Source of the DNA: Anticarsia gemmatalis
Lineage: Eukaryota; Arthropoda; Insecta; Lepidoptera; Erebidae
Direction: 5' to 3'
DNA: 64,000 nt
Assembly (NCBI RefSeq): GCF_050436995.1
Contig: NC_134760.1
Location: 11,488,001-11,552,000, forward strand
Each line of letters opens with the position of its first letter. The stretch's first letter is position 1. Position numbers and translations under genes: made by a program. The notes beneath the pieces were generated by a model, which was not told the origin of the DNA, ran no database searches, and saw only the letters and a list, made by a program, of their open reading frames with translations. This document shows positions 1-12,788 of this stretch, in pieces.

Positions 1-384
1 TTAAAATAAAAGATTTCACACAAAACACAAACAATAAATCAAGCCTAGAAATCAAAATGAACGAATGTAGTCAACAAAGATAATTCAATACGAAAAGACA
101 GATAGAAAATCCATTTGTTTGACCAAATAAATCAGAAATATAATAACGTGTTCTAGACCGATGACCTAATACGAACGTAATAACTTTGAAGAACAAACAA
201 AGTTTCAGATTGAACAATAAATTAACTTATGAATAGATTACAAGGATTGAGAAAAAGTTTTGTAAGAATACAATACGTTGTATTAAAAATATATTCATTG
301 ATAATGTTAATATTTCTCTTATTTTACGTTTATTTTGTTTCTGGAGAGCATTTTGGTTGGTCTAGTTTTTTGGATAGACAGAAA

Positions 385-2887
385 ATGTGGGTGACTATAA
401 GAAAGTTTGGATTAGATTACTGTGATTTTCCGACAATGTTGTCTAATATATCTGTATTGCTGAGAATGCTGGCGCTCAATATTGATGGAAGGAATAACAA
501 ACGTAGGTACATTTTTGTTTATAAATAAACTGTTTTACATATCTAAGGCACGTTAGTTACTTAGCAAGTGTAAGTGCCGATGTCAATGGCCGAAGACGTT
601 TGTTGCATTCATTGGTCCGAGTTAATAAAAATGTGTTTTAATAGTATTAATATTAAATAATAAGACTATTGACTAGCCACATCATCGTAAGAAATGTTTT
701 TCTATTAGAAAGTTTTTAAATTATCTTAAAAGGGTGTAGATTTTCAATTCCATCTCTAAGTGAAGAGCATAATATATTGTTCTCTGTACATTTATTAAAT
801 ACATACATATTATGTACGAGTACATACATACTTAAAAAACGCGCCTTATTCCCATAGAGACAAAGGCCATAGAACGCCACTTGGTACGATTCTTACAAAT
901 TTCCCTTGTCTCATTCACATTTATACATCTTGTCATATAGGCATGTAATTTTTTTTAAATATGCTTTTTAATATAGATGAACTATCTTTTCAGGTATACC
1001 AATAATATTCACATTACTGACTGCTATTTCATCCTTAATCTACGTCTACTCGTACGTGCTCTCCGGCTTTTGGTTCACGTTCTGGCGGAGTCGAGAGATA
1101 GGTGATCTTTCTGGAGCGTTTGTAGAGTTCTCTCTGAACGTCACCAGCGAAATATCTTTTATCAAACTGTTTTATATGATGTTTCATGAGTAAGTGCTTA
1201 CAGTATTTATGTAAAAGAAGGAAAAAGGAGAATCTTTTGGTACCATACCTAAGAAGACGAGTATAGTAAAGATTTAATAAACATAACGAAATCAATAGAA
1301 TTACATTTCTTTGGTTTATCTTTCAGCGATAAATATGACACCGGGCACGTATTTATACTAACAACATGAAGAATTACTTGTTCGAATTGCAAATATATTA
1401 TTATGTTAAATAGTTCATTTATCGAGATAGGCTGCATAAAATAACGCATTGACTAATTAATAGGAGTACCCAGAGTAGAAGTAAAAAAAATGTTGTGCAT
1501 TGAATAAAGTCTACGGGAACGAAAAGCGGGCAGCCGCTATTAAATTGTTGTCAAGTTAACTAGATTACTAGTCTAAGTTAATAGTTTCAAAAGTTAGCAC
1601 ACAAGAGAATAACGCTCCTGAAAGTTGGCGTCTGACCTAATATTCAAAATCTTCACGGAATTTTTCAGGGAAAAGTTTAAGCGTTTAACAAACAAATACC
1701 TGTCTTGCGACGCTGCCATCGTCAAAGGCGGTAGGTTCTCCTGCAGTATGCTGAAGAGCCTTCGTAACGTGAAGAGAAGAGCGCTGGTGTACTGGCTCAT
1801 TCTGATGGTGGACGCCACGGTGTACGTGATCAAGCCCTTTATTACACCTGGGAGACATCTCACCATGGATTCTTTTGTTATTTACGGTTTGTGGTAATTA
1901 CTGTGTCGTGATAGCTCTAATTTAAATGCCTAGAATGCAGATTGATGCATTCATGTAGAATTTAAAAGTTAGTAAGAAAGCGTAATTTATTTTGTTGTTG
2001 GGGACTTTCAGGGTTTTGACTGTAAACGCCATTAACGGAGATTTAAACGACTATGTATTTTAGTATATTTTATCTTAAGAACCTTAGAATAAAAAGTTAA
2101 ACTTACGCTTAACTGTTGTCATATTGTTTGTAATAAAATTTATGACCATGCATGTAAAATGATAATCAAGCATAACCTCGTCTTTTACTTTTTAGGTCTG
2201 GAACCAATGCTGGAATCCCCAAACTTCGAAATGGCAACAGTACTAATGACAATATCAGTTCTATTCATATGCTATACAGTTGCTAACGTCACCAGTTTTC
2301 TGATCCTCATCATCGGCTACATTGAAGCACAAATGCTGGCTTTGAGCGTAGAAATGACACATATTTGGGAAGACGCTGTACACCACTATAAAGAAATCTC
2401 CAAAGTCAAAACAAATCGTTTTAGTAAAGAATCAGATGTTATTAACCGATATGTAAAAGAACGTTTGATAGATATAGTAGGAAAACATGCAATGAATGTA
2501 ACGTATTTAAAAGAAATCGAAGATGCTATGAGAGGACCTAACGCTATAGGGTTTCTACTACTTATTATGGGTCTTATAGCAGAATTATTGGGAGGTTTAG
2601 AAAAGACCTGGTTGCAATTACCTTTTACAATGTTGCAGCTAAGTGTAGACTGTTATTTAGGGCAGAAAATTATGGATGCGAATATTAAATTTGAACAAGC
2701 AGTGTATGATTGTAAGTGGGAATTGTTTAATGAATCTAATCGTAAGATGGTACTAGTGATATTGCAGAATTCTCAGAAGACCATGACTTTGACAGCGGGA
2801 GGAATGGCACCGCTTAACTTCAGTTGCTTGATGTCTATTATGAAGGCTACTTATTCTGCTTATACTACTTTGAGATCTATGATTTAA
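385..2887 (+). CDS. Odorant receptor, tandem copy A (7tm_6 family)
   Basis: Four coding exons: 385-502, 994-1189, 1669-1886, 2196-2887, all with GT-AG introns in phases 1, 2, 1; they join into 407 residues. The product matches the insect odorant receptor family: about seven hydrophobic segments, the 'LEPMLESPNFE' stretch at the start of exon 4, and the C-terminal 'ILQNSQKTMTLTAGG' block typical of the last membrane helix. Such receptors are inverted seven-helix ligand-gated channel subunits that pair with Orco in olfactory neuron dendrites. The start at 385 (MWVTIRKFG) matches the start of copies C and D. An in-frame ATG at 229 would add 52 residues including a hydrophobic stretch. This copy is the most divergent of the four, especially in exon 2, where the 'DLVAAMVVLSLG' of its paralogues is replaced. 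A polyadenylation signal AATAAA lies at 3224. The ligand cannot be told from sequence. Confidence 0.9.
816..950. repeat. Lepidopteran interspersed repeat fragment in OrA intron 1
   Basis: This stretch ('cgccttattcccatagag', then 'acgccacttggtacgattc') recurs in diverged form at 16540-16600 and 25540-25672, preceded each time by CATACATA-rich sequence. I recognise it as a common moth repeat with the 'cacgcctttttcccatag' core. It has no coding potential and its class is uncertain. Confidence 0.6.
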
Positions 2888-4069
2888 GTGGCTACAGTCG
2901 CTTCGTTTTCATTAAATAAGCTGTACTTACTTGTTCTTATTATATAGTATGTGTATTTCTATGTATTTAATGTTATTGATAAATTTGTACCTAGGTATAT
3001 TATCAAAGTTAGTAAGTTTGTAAACCATTAAAATTTTAATATATTTCTTAGCGTTGGTAATTATATATTTTTCGTGATTACGACCTCAGCGGTCTTAAGT
3101 GTTAGTAAAACTAAATTGATTTATGTTAATTTATAAATTTGTTTATAAAGCTTTATGTGATCGTCGATTTTTTTGCTGTAATTGCTAATCTAGATTTTCT
3201 ATTGATGTATGTGATTAGTCGTTAATAAAATTGTAATTAATTTACAGATGAAACCATTTTCATTATATTCTTAAAATACCTGCGTTACCACGAAGTAAAA
3301 TGCTAATTAGCCAGATCTGTTAGCAATTTTGTTTGTGTGTTCGTATTTTTTTGCTTTTACATCTTAATTTTTTTTAACAATATTTCGTTTCATATTTACC
3401 TTGTATGAAAAAAATTAAAACTACTAATTGAGTGTTCCACTTTTCAGCCTATACAAGACAGATATAAAGCAATTATCTAATTTAAAACACTATCTATCCA
3501 ATATCTTACTAAGTATTTAAATTTCATAAAATAATATTTAATCGCATATTCTTCACAGGTTATTATCAGTTACAGGCTTTATAACATCTATTAGATGTAG
3601 ATAGAGTTAATCCACCTGAATAAAGTCTTAGAAATTCAACCAATAGCTTTATCTAAGTAAATATTTCAAGAATGACAGGCTCTAGTATTGTACCTCTCAT
3701 TTAATAATCCACGATGTAGACAAAGTCCTTAATAGGTGGGTCAAATATTTGGTGAAACGTGGCCGGTCCTTGTTGAGAGCTGCAATAATGATGAGGGTGT
3801 TCACGTGATGGAATATTAAACGTATGAAGACATTGTTGAGGTGTGGATTCAAATCGGATTGAGGTAATTGTTGAAGATTGGAATGTTCTAGTAGGTTCAA
3901 GTTTGCATAGTTTATACCGGTTTGTTATATTGAGGAAAACTTAATTTATAGAAGAACTTGGAACAATATTTATGTTTTAACAATACGCATTAAAGAGACG
4001 ATTGTAATATCTTAAAATGTATTTTTGACATTTCTAAGTTCAATCTCCGGATCAGACTCATTTCATTCA

Positions 4070-4330
4070 TTTCATTTTTTTTTTTTTTATTCATTTTTTT
4101 GACAACTCTCGCACTAAGAATTGCTCTTGTGTCGCGGACTTTAACTTTAGCATTACCCCAAAAAGTTTTAAGGTCCTAGTATAATTATACTAAAATATAA
4201 TCTATTTGAAGTCCCCAACCCGTACTTAGCCAGCGTGACGGACTCAAGGCCTAACCCCCTCCCGCGTTTGGGAGGACACCCTTGCCCAACAGTGGGACGG
4301 TAATAAAAATATTTTTTTTTTGCTTTATTA
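4070..4330. repeat. Composite SINE/LINE-derived repeat patch
   Basis: Two known-looking pieces lie side by side. At 4085-4150 is 'gcactaagaattgctctt', the 3' end shared with the tRNA-derived SINEs at 56810 and 62770. At 4190-4310 is 'gtccccaacccgtactt' followed by 'cccaacagtggga', a very common moth repeat whose reverse complement also appears at 13440-13640. Confidence 0.65.
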
Positions 4331-5639
4331 CCTAGTTGCTTTTGATCAGGGGAAATAAATAGAGAGTACGGCTACACAGTAGTCGAAACTTGACAATACT
4401 ACCAGGCCAGAATTGCACAACAATTATTTTACGAAATACCAAGATAGTCTAACAAATAAACCTAATTTACCTAATTTACCTACTCTAGAGTATCTCAAAA
4501 CTAAATACGTAATCAAATGGACCCATATTTTCTTTGAAAAAACAACAACATATTGCTACATTATGCTACAAAGGATATGTAAGGAGAAACCACTGGGTAA
4601 AGTTCCAAGGAGCATTTTTCGTGAGAATGTGATAAAATTATGTTAAGTACAAAAAACAGAGAAAATGGACGTAAAAACATCAAGAGCAACATTAAGGATA
4701 TTTTTGTGTATGTTTCTAGAACAACTCTGCAAAGAAATGTTATGAGAATATAACTACACATTATTATGCATTAAAAAGAATAGTGGAGGCATATTTATTT
4801 TTTTAAATCCACAACCTTTTCCAACGTTTCGTTTTGTTACCTACTACACGTAGATCTTCTGTATCTTTGTATTTACAAATAGCAATAAGGTTCTATTCCA
4901 ACAAAAAAACCTGTAACTTCAACTTAGATACTAAAAAAAAGTCTGATTGAGACCCTCCTCCTTCTTTGGAGTCGGTTAATGTACAAAACACAAAATCAAT
5001 ATTTTATTCATAATTAATAGTCAGGTTTTAAACTCATATTAAACCTATACCTAGATAAAAGATATACTTCTTGTTTGAAACAGATCCCGTGGGATCTGTC
5101 GGGATGCTGTCACAGACCTCCAAAATTCCTAAACAAAACCAGTCTAGCCGCTAGATCGATAACACAAACACTACAATCTCTATTAAGAAAACAAACACGG
5201 TTTAGCTGAATTCGCCATTGTTATACCGTTTATTTTGCAATCATATGAGTCCTTTGGGATACGGGTAGCCGGGTTGTCCAAATTTAGATTTAAAGTTAGT
5301 TAATTATTATACTTTTTTTAAAAAAAAGCCACGGCAATGAATGATCTGTTTATTTTTTAATAATATACAGAAACTACTACATATTTGATTTTCATGCGAT
5401 AATCATTAAAAAATAGAGCGATTCTCAAAGAAGGTTTAATTTAAGTTGCTAGCTTTTGTTTGAAAGTTAAACCGGACAAAGCCTGGTCGAGTAGCTAATT
5501 AAGTAATAAATATTTAAAGTTTCCATCCTCATAATGTGCAATTTTAAAGATGTTTAACTGAATTGGTGAGATGATAGCGAACTAAACATATAAGCAATAA
5601 GATTAGAAGAAAAGCTTAACATTTTCATTCCTATACAAT

Positions 5640-5765
5640 AATATTGCCTTGTGCGATAAGGCCGCCGATTGTACATTGGAATTGTATCTAGCCTAAGATG
5701 ATAGTTTTTATTTATACTGATACATTGTGTACAATAAAGAGTTTTTATTATTATTATAATTCAAT
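5640..5765 (+). repeat. Non-LTR retrotransposon 3' end with TTA microsatellite tail
   Basis: The segment reads 'gataaggccgccgattgtac', then a short AT-rich stretch, 'gtgtacaataaagag', and ends in TTATTATTAT. This layout matches the 3' ends of lepidopteran Jockey/CR1-type LINEs, which usually terminate in short tandem repeats. No reverse transcriptase coding sequence is attached, so it is a 5'-truncated copy. Confidence 0.6.
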
Positions 5766-6580
5766 ACGAAACGCAGACCTTACATAAATAAAATATACGG
5801 CCAAGTTAAAAACTATCTACCATACAAATATTAGTTCCATGCAAGAATCAAACCGGATCGACAAACATTACCGTATAATCACGCTCGCGGAGGTGTTGAG
5901 TTGTTGACACGTCCCGCGAATAAATAGTGGCACTCACGGTGCAATGCCGCCTGGCATTGACCAAGTACCCACATACATTATACTTTTCATTCGTGGAACT
6001 GAAGCAGGATACCTGAATTTATTCTGCTAGAATAGTGAGATTTATCTTTTGGGAAAGATAGAAAAGATACTGTTTAAAAAAACGCATTGGTTTGAAAAAG
6101 AAGTTATTATAGATTAACAGCGTTGGATTTCTGAGGAGTTAAGAAGTTCTTGTTGGAAGTTGAATATTAAATTTCATCAATTTCACATTACTGAGGTTTT
6201 TAAATACTTTCAAGTTATTTGTAACTGATCAAGTATGATTAGATAGATGTCAGTATCTTCGTTTTCAAGAAACTTGGCGGACACGCTGTCGTGTGCCTTT
6301 TGTTTACGAAGTTATAGTTTAAATAATAATTATAGTTCTGATATTGAGTTTTTATAAATATATACAATGCAGAATGGGACGTCCCTGTATGAAAGCGGCC
6401 ATGACATTTTTACATCAATAAATTAAGATTGAAAAGCTCCAGAAAGAGCTATTGCTGTACATTCCAAGAGAATAAAATGAAACTTATCAAAACGCAGTTT
6501 TAAATTTTGATATGTACAATTCCCCAACCTCATTTTCTATCCAAGAAAAATAATTGTTATAATAACATTAAGGTATAAAG

Positions 6581-8849
6581 ATGCAAGTAATGATGTCAGC
6601 CATATTACAAAAAGTACGCAAGTTTAGCCTGGAGTACTGTGACTTTCCGACTATGCTGCTGAACGTCTCCATGTTACTGAGAGTCATCTGCATAAATATA
6701 GACCACAATTATAAACTAGGTAAGAAAATACTTAAAAACCCTACAACTCAATAAAAAACAATGAACCTCTCGTCAGGATGAAACGAAAAGGATTAATACC
6801 CCGGTTCCTGAAATATATTAGCGTCAATTTATCTATTCAATAGCCTATAAGCTCATATGAACATGACATTTTGAATAAATAAACTACCGCTAAATGTGCC
6901 TCAGAAACTGGGAATATTATTAAGTATACATTGTTATAAAGCGGAGTAAAGGGCATTACATATTCAGAACTTTAAGAACTCTCAAACACCATGAGAAAGT
7001 GCAAGTTAACACAACTCAACACATGCAAGTCCCAATATTTTCTATAATACTTTATGAGTTTAAAACAATATGGAATCATGAATAAATCATCCTAATGAAA
7101 AAAAACCCATTTGTGGCTTCAGAAACTCTTTACTATTTTCACTCCTGTCGTCCCCACAGGTATTCCATTCTACTACTACATCATCACAGCAGTTACCGTC
7201 ACATGTCACTTCTACGTGTACATGTTCTCCATGACTTGGTTCGTGTTCTGGCGGTGCACCGAGACGGGTGACCTGGTCGCAGCCATGGTGGTGCTATCAC
7301 TTGGCATCACAAGCCAGATAGGGAATATTAAGCTCATTTATATGTTTCTTCAAACGTAAGTAAAAAAGCGTGTTTCTTCCAATGACCTATTTTTGCACTT
7401 ATTTTATCCAAAGAGAAAAGCGTCCGGTTTGTATTCTTGTCCGCGAATGCTGTGGTATTATTACTAGTGATATTGGGGTCTTTGGGGTTTTCAATACTTT
7501 GAGTTTGGTGACATGCTCGTTATTTAGCAATATCTCTACCTACCAAGAACATGAGTCCAGGGGTATTTCTATATATCGCGTAAATTAAAAAAAATATAAT
7601 TACTTACTCAGCTTGTCTAACTTCGGAAATGTCTTCTTGACAGGAGTAAAATCAACAAGATCGCAGATGGGTATCTGTCCTGCGATGCCCTGGTTGTGCC
7701 AGGCAGTAGGTTCCACATCAACCTGCAGAAGACGATGAGGAAGGTGAAGATAAGAGCTATGATGTACTGGATGGTGATTGTTGGTAATGGCGTCTTGTAC
7801 CTTCTGAAGCCTGTTATTCTACCTGGAAGAAATCTACCGGAAAACCATTATGTTATTTACGGTAAGGATTAATTAGCTGAAAAAAAATGCGAACAATGCT
7901 GCAAACCTATGAAAATTATGACTCTTAAAAGAATTTGCATTGCATCACTTCTATACAATACCCGCATGAAGCTCAAGGCATTTAAAATGTTCATGAAAAC
8001 TAAAATCATCAATTCGCCAGTGAGAATGTTAGTAGGTTTTTCTTTTACATACCCCTTTTAGCTTTTGATGACTATATTTCTTTGCTCTCGTTAGTAGCAA
8101 AAACGGTATATATCCAAAAAATCTTAACTTTATATTTTCTTTTTAAAATAGGTTTGGAACCAATGTTTGAAACACCAAACTACGAGATTGCTTACTTCAT
8201 GATGATTGCTGGTGTATTCATCATCTGCTACGTCCCAGCCAACGTGACAGCTTACTTTATCGTCATAGCTGGTTACACAGAAAGCCAAATGCTGGCCCTA
8301 AGCGAAGAAGTGCTCAAAGTATGGCCTGATGCTTTAAAACAAGCAGAAGAAGAAATGTCAACAGATAGAGCCGAAGAAAATACAAAAGCAGTTATCAATA
8401 AACTCGTGAAAAGAAACTTAAAAGAAATAATTATAAGGCATGCTTTATTAATAGATTTGTTTGACCAAGTAGAACATGTGTTTAGGGGTGCAGTAGCCTT
8501 AGGATTCGTGTTGCTAGTGCTAGGACTACTAGCAGAACTATTAGGGAAGCTAGAAAACACGTATTTGCAGATGCCGTTTGCTTTCGTCCAAGTTGCTATG
8601 GATTGTTTTACCGGTCAGAGGGTAATGGATGCCAGTGTGGTGTTCGAACAAGCAGTGTACGAATGTCAATGGGAGAATTTTGATAGAACGAATATGAAGT
8701 TAGTTCATGTTATGATGCAGAATTCTCAGAAGATTATGTCTTTGTCGGCCGGTGGCATGACCATGTTGAGTTTTAATTGCTTCATGTCGATTGCGAAAGG
8801 TGTTTATTCTGCGTATGCTGCTTTAAGATCTGCAGTTAATTATAAGTGA
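6581..8849 (+). CDS. Odorant receptor, tandem copy B (7tm_6 family)
   Basis: Exons 6581-6719, 7160-7355, 7644-7861 and 8152-8849 join into 416 residues through GT-AG introns in phases 1, 2, 1. The start ATG is set by an in-frame stop at 6569, leaving an N-terminus slightly longer than in copies C and D (MQVMMSAILQK precedes the shared block). Hydrophobic segments include 'IPFYYYIITAVTV', 'DLVAAMVVLSLG', 'VIVGNGVLYLLKP', 'MMIAGVFIICYVPANV' and 'GFVLLVLGLLAELLG'. The end carries 'MMQNSQKIMSLSAGG', characteristic of insect odorant receptors. It closely resembles copies C and D. Like them it should act in olfactory neuron membranes together with Orco. AATAAA at 8899 is a likely polyadenylation signal. 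The ligand is unknown. Confidence 0.93.
6797..6915. repeat. Palindromic MITE-like element in OrB intron 1
   Basis: It begins 'ccccggttcctgaaatatat', contains 'atttatctattcaatagc', and ends 'aaactaccgctaaatgtgcc' followed by 'cagaaactgg'. The two halves are imperfect inverted copies of one another. The same arms form a clearer hairpin at 63278-63387, so this is a dispersed, non-coding MITE family. Confidence 0.6.
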
Positions 8850-9614
8850 AATCTATCTTGAAGTAAATCCTAATGTCATTTTAACTTTGCTTCCTATTAA
8901 TAAATATGATAATACCGACTCTCCACTCTTTCAAATTCATCCTATTTTCTGGAAAACGGAGACTCCCAGAGAGTAATTAAATACATTTGACTCTTTCCTA
9001 TTCACCAAACAACTAGTTTGAAGAAATATTGATTTTAATATTCTAAGACATAGTGCCCAAGGAAATAACACAAATAAGAACAGCTTGTAACAAGTCAGAT
9101 ATCAATTCGATTACGCGTATAAATTAGCATTTATTTATTTCGCTCTATCTAAAAAAAAAAACTAAGAAGTTAATAAAACAAACGCTATTTCAAATAAATT
9201 TCAAACCTATAATTACTGCATTTGTGAAAATTCAGAAATGTACCACCTGCTTCTGATATTATGACACCTCAAATAGTGTTAACGACATAATTATGTAGCC
9301 CAACATGCATTTACCGTCATCTTCACTCTTTGAAGTTAATTAAAATTACATCATAATTAGCTCTAGGTCACTTAGTCACCTTGTTCAAATATTCTAGATC
9401 AAATTTCGGCTTTCTGAGTGAAACAGCGGTCTACACTACTTAAAACATTATTGGTAGAATATTTTTTACCCCGGTAAGCTGTTACAGTAAATTTCTAAAT
9501 CCATGTTTTATTTTACAAAGCAAGCATTATTTCTTGTATTATTTTTCTTGTTTCTACAGTGCCCCAGTCGTCTAAAATAATTTTTTCATCAGAATAAAGG
9601 CATAGTCGTCAAAG
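8850..9614. other. OrB-OrC intergenic region, no gene seen
   Basis: AT-rich spacer between two receptor genes. It holds the OrB polyadenylation signal at 8899-8904 and presumably the OrC promoter. No recognisable repeat or reading frame was found, and no convincing TATA or initiator motif could be assigned. Confidence 0.6.
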
Positions 9615-11627
9615 ATGTGGGAGCAATTAAGTAAGTTTGGTTCAGAGCACTGTGATCTGCCGACCATGATGTGGAACGTGGCTGCCATATTGCGTGTCCT
9701 CACGCTGAACATTGACAACAGGTACAAGGAAGGTAAATTGTATTTTGTTTCTTAATTGTTTTAATTAATTTTGCAACAATAACTTCTTTCAACAATAATA
9801 ATTCAATAGACATAGATTTTAAATAGACTTCTTAATTAAATTATCGCAATCTCTAGCTTTTGAAAAGATCGATAAATAACGTAAAGCTCAGACATAAACT
9901 ACTTTTTAAGTAAGCGTCTCCGCCATTTTATAATTATATCTCCAGATAAATTTCTAAATCACTCTTGAGATGGCTCGTCCAAAATGATGCAAATTGACAT
10001 AAGGTTAAAGGCTTAACTATATTGATATTACCGTTTATTCTCCAGGTATACCATTCTACTACTACATAATAACTATAGTGACGACCGCCTGCTTCATCTA
10101 CGTGTTCGTGATCAGTATGGCATGGTGCGTGTTCGTCCTCTGCCCTCAGACCGGAGACCTCGTTGCTGCCATGGTGGTACTCTCGTTAGGTATCACTGGT
10201 GAAATAGGACCTGCTAAATTGGCTTGCATGTTTTTTTATATGTAAGTTGTAAACTTATAGCTTTGCTGATTTTTTAGCCTATTCATGTATATTGACGTTA
10301 TAATCACTAATTTTAAGCAAAAAAAGGGAGTGCCATAGCTAGATCCAAATAAATCGATTTTGACAAAGTTTTCAATACAAATCGAATAAATAATAATTAG
10401 TTATAAAAATACATAACCCTTCAATGGACAAAATAATTAAAATACTAACTATTTCTAACCGCTTGTAGCGAAAAGATCAGAGAAATAGGCGACAACTACT
10501 TGGAATACGACGCAGAGACAGTTCCGGGGACTCGGTTCCACACCAACCAGCAGAAGACGCTCAAGCTGATCAAGAAACGAGCCATGATCTACTGGACCGT
10601 GATCGTTGGCAACGGGGTCCTTTATCTCACTAAACCTCTTGTACTCCCTGGAAGGAATCTACCAGAGAATTACTTCGTTATTTACGGTAAAATTATAGAT
10701 TATAATGTGCTTTTTTGTAGGATTATTACGCACTGACTTAAGGACTGAAGCATGGTTCCAACGCTGATCGAAATGTAACAAGGCTGACTGCAATTTGTGG
10801 CGTAGTTTGTAAGCTTGTCGAGTACTCCACAACATATGAGTCTCCCTGCACAATAAATAATGTGAAACATCTATATCTTATGACGTATAACCGTATATAA
10901 TTGTATATTCAATCAGAAGTTTGTTCCAGGTTTAGAGCCAATGTTCGAATCACCAAACTACGAAATAGCCTTCGCTTTAATGTCTGCGGGAGTCTACGTC
11001 ATCTGCTACGTGCCAGCGTGCGTAACAACATATCTCATAGTCATGGCCGGATACACTGAAGCACAACTCTTAGCTCTAAGCGAAGAACTCATCGAATTAT
11101 GGCCAGATTCCGTCAAACATGTCGAAGCTGAAATGGGAATTGACAATATTGACGTCTACGAAGCTAACAACAAAAAAGCGATTAACGAACAAGTAGGGCT
11201 ACGTCTGAAGGAAATCATTCGACGTCACGCGGTTATGGGAACTTTGTTCAGGGGAGTCGAAGAAGTATTTAGAGGCGCTATAGCTATGGGATTTGTTTTA
11301 CTAATCCTTGGTCTATTATCAGAATTGCTAGGAAAACTAGAGAACACGTATTTGCAAACTCCATTCGCGTGTATGCAGGTCCTTATGGACTGTTTCACCG
11401 GCCAGAGGGTGATGGATGCTAGTATCGTGTTAGAGCAAGCAGTATACGATTGCCAATGGGAGAACTTTGACAAGACTAATAGGAAGATGGTGTTGGTGAT
11501 GCTGCAGAACTCTCAGAAGACGTTGACGCTGTCTGCTGGTGGTCTAGCTATGCTGAGCTTCACTTGCGCTATGACTATCATGAGGGGAATTTACACTTCT
11601 TATACTGCACTTAGGTCTATGGTATAA
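9615..11627 (+). CDS. Odorant receptor, tandem copy C (7tm_6 family)
   Basis: Exons 9615-9732, 10046-10241, 10469-10686 and 10930-11627 join into 409 residues; introns are GT-AG, phases 1, 2, 1. An in-frame TAG four codons before the ATG fixes the start (MWEQLSKFGSEHC). Predicted membrane segments run from 'IPFYYYIITIVTTACFI' in exon 2 to 'LSAGGLAMLSFTCAM' near the C-terminus, the usual seven of an insect odorant receptor. The intracellular 'LEPMFESPNYE' and the 'AVYDCQWENFDKTNRK' loop before the last helix are shared with copies B and D. It is the most compact of the four genes. AATAAA signals occur at 11700 and near 11737. The ligand cannot be inferred. Confidence 0.94.
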
Positions 11628-12788
11628 ACAACAAATGTTAGGGGAGAGGAGTGACACATGATTTCATTAAAATTAGCGATGATTAGAGTACCTAGGTTTA
11701 ATAAATATGTAGAATATGTTAATTTAGCCTTCATTTAAATAAAGGTTTTTTCATTGGTTAATAAATTATGTCAATAGCTGAACGGTTTTTAATTAGTTAG
11801 CACGCACATACATAGTTTCAGAACTTAAAAAGTAATGCCACGTTGGGCCATAAAATGGAATTTTCGTTGTTAATAGTAGCCAATTAAAAATTCCGAAAAA
11901 AAATCGACAGAGCTTACAAACAAGCCTTTTCATATTCCTTTATTCGTAAAACCTCATTCCGGCACTTTCATGTGCGCGTTCCCGTTCCCTCTAATAACGC
12001 ATCGATCAGGCAAACATTCGATTGCATCGGTTCGCTCACAAACATAGATTTAATCGGAACATCGATGGTGTTTGCTAACACTAGTTTGTACAGCTCTCAT
12101 CTAGCACTAATTAAATTCTTTTACTTTCAGCTTTTGAGCTCCAGCCAAATTGGATTCGGGAGTTAACTGAATGTTTTGGTATAATACTAATGGTAAAACT
12201 GATTTGTATGCTCGTTAGCTCTCATTAGGCTGCCTCTGTGGCACGGTTAGTAGTCTATACACTGCAGCGCAGCGTAGAGGTCTCGGTTTCGAATCCTGGG
12301 GCGGCCGCCCAAAGAGATAGTCGACCAAAAAGTATTTTCAGAAGTTTATTACGAATTTCTCAGAGATTGTCTAGAGTTAAAAAGTTGAGGACCTGCGTGC
12401 GGTACACACTAGTAAAAAAATACTTTTATTACTATAGAGAATATTTCTCTGACTCTAACTAGAGTTTTCTGAATAGCATACAGTTGCATTTGGAAAAATT
12501 TATGTAAGACCTCTTGCAAGTTAGTATCGTGTACATTGTACATGGCGTAAACGACAAAATTACTATATACGTTCAATACATTATGCATTAACCTCGTCAT
12601 TACAAATCGAGTTGATTAATATTTACCCTTGTGATACATAGTTATCGTCATGATCTATTCAAAACCTACGTTTTTACGCCACAAACTTTCAGTCTATCAG
12701 TCTCTTTCTTATTTTAATACATTCTGTGTTTAAAGAAAAGTGGGCCACTTTGGGCAGCTGGTTAATAATATAATTTAGGTCTATAAAT
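11628..12788. other. OrC-OrD intergenic region with a SINE, no gene seen
   Basis: AT-rich spacer carrying polyadenylation signals for OrC, a tRNA-like SINE head at 12229-12330 and the presumed OrD promoter. Short open frames at 11972-12166 and 12409-12600 resemble nothing recognisable and are treated as chance. Confidence 0.6.
12229..12330 (+). mobile_element. tRNA-derived SINE head
   Basis: 'gctgcctctgtggcacggtt' followed by 'ctcggtttcgaatcctgg' resembles a tRNA-type promoter: an A-box-like stretch after the leading 'cctctgtggc', and a B box close to GGTTCGAATCC with one extra T. The same head occurs at 19034-19095. It cannot fold as a working tRNA and continues into unrelated AT-rich DNA. 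Confidence 0.6.

Larger units (their letters stand above)
2888..6580. other. OrA-OrB intergenic region, no gene seen
   Basis: AT-rich DNA between two receptor genes. It holds the OrA 3' flank (AATAAA at 3224), a SINE/LINE patch at 4070-4330 and a LINE-like 3' end at 5640-5760, listed separately. The short open frames at 3697-3900 and 4413-4761 show no family resemblance and no coding-like composition. A somewhat GC-richer stretch at 5880-5995 ('acgctcgcggaggtg') is not recognised. Confidence 0.6.
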
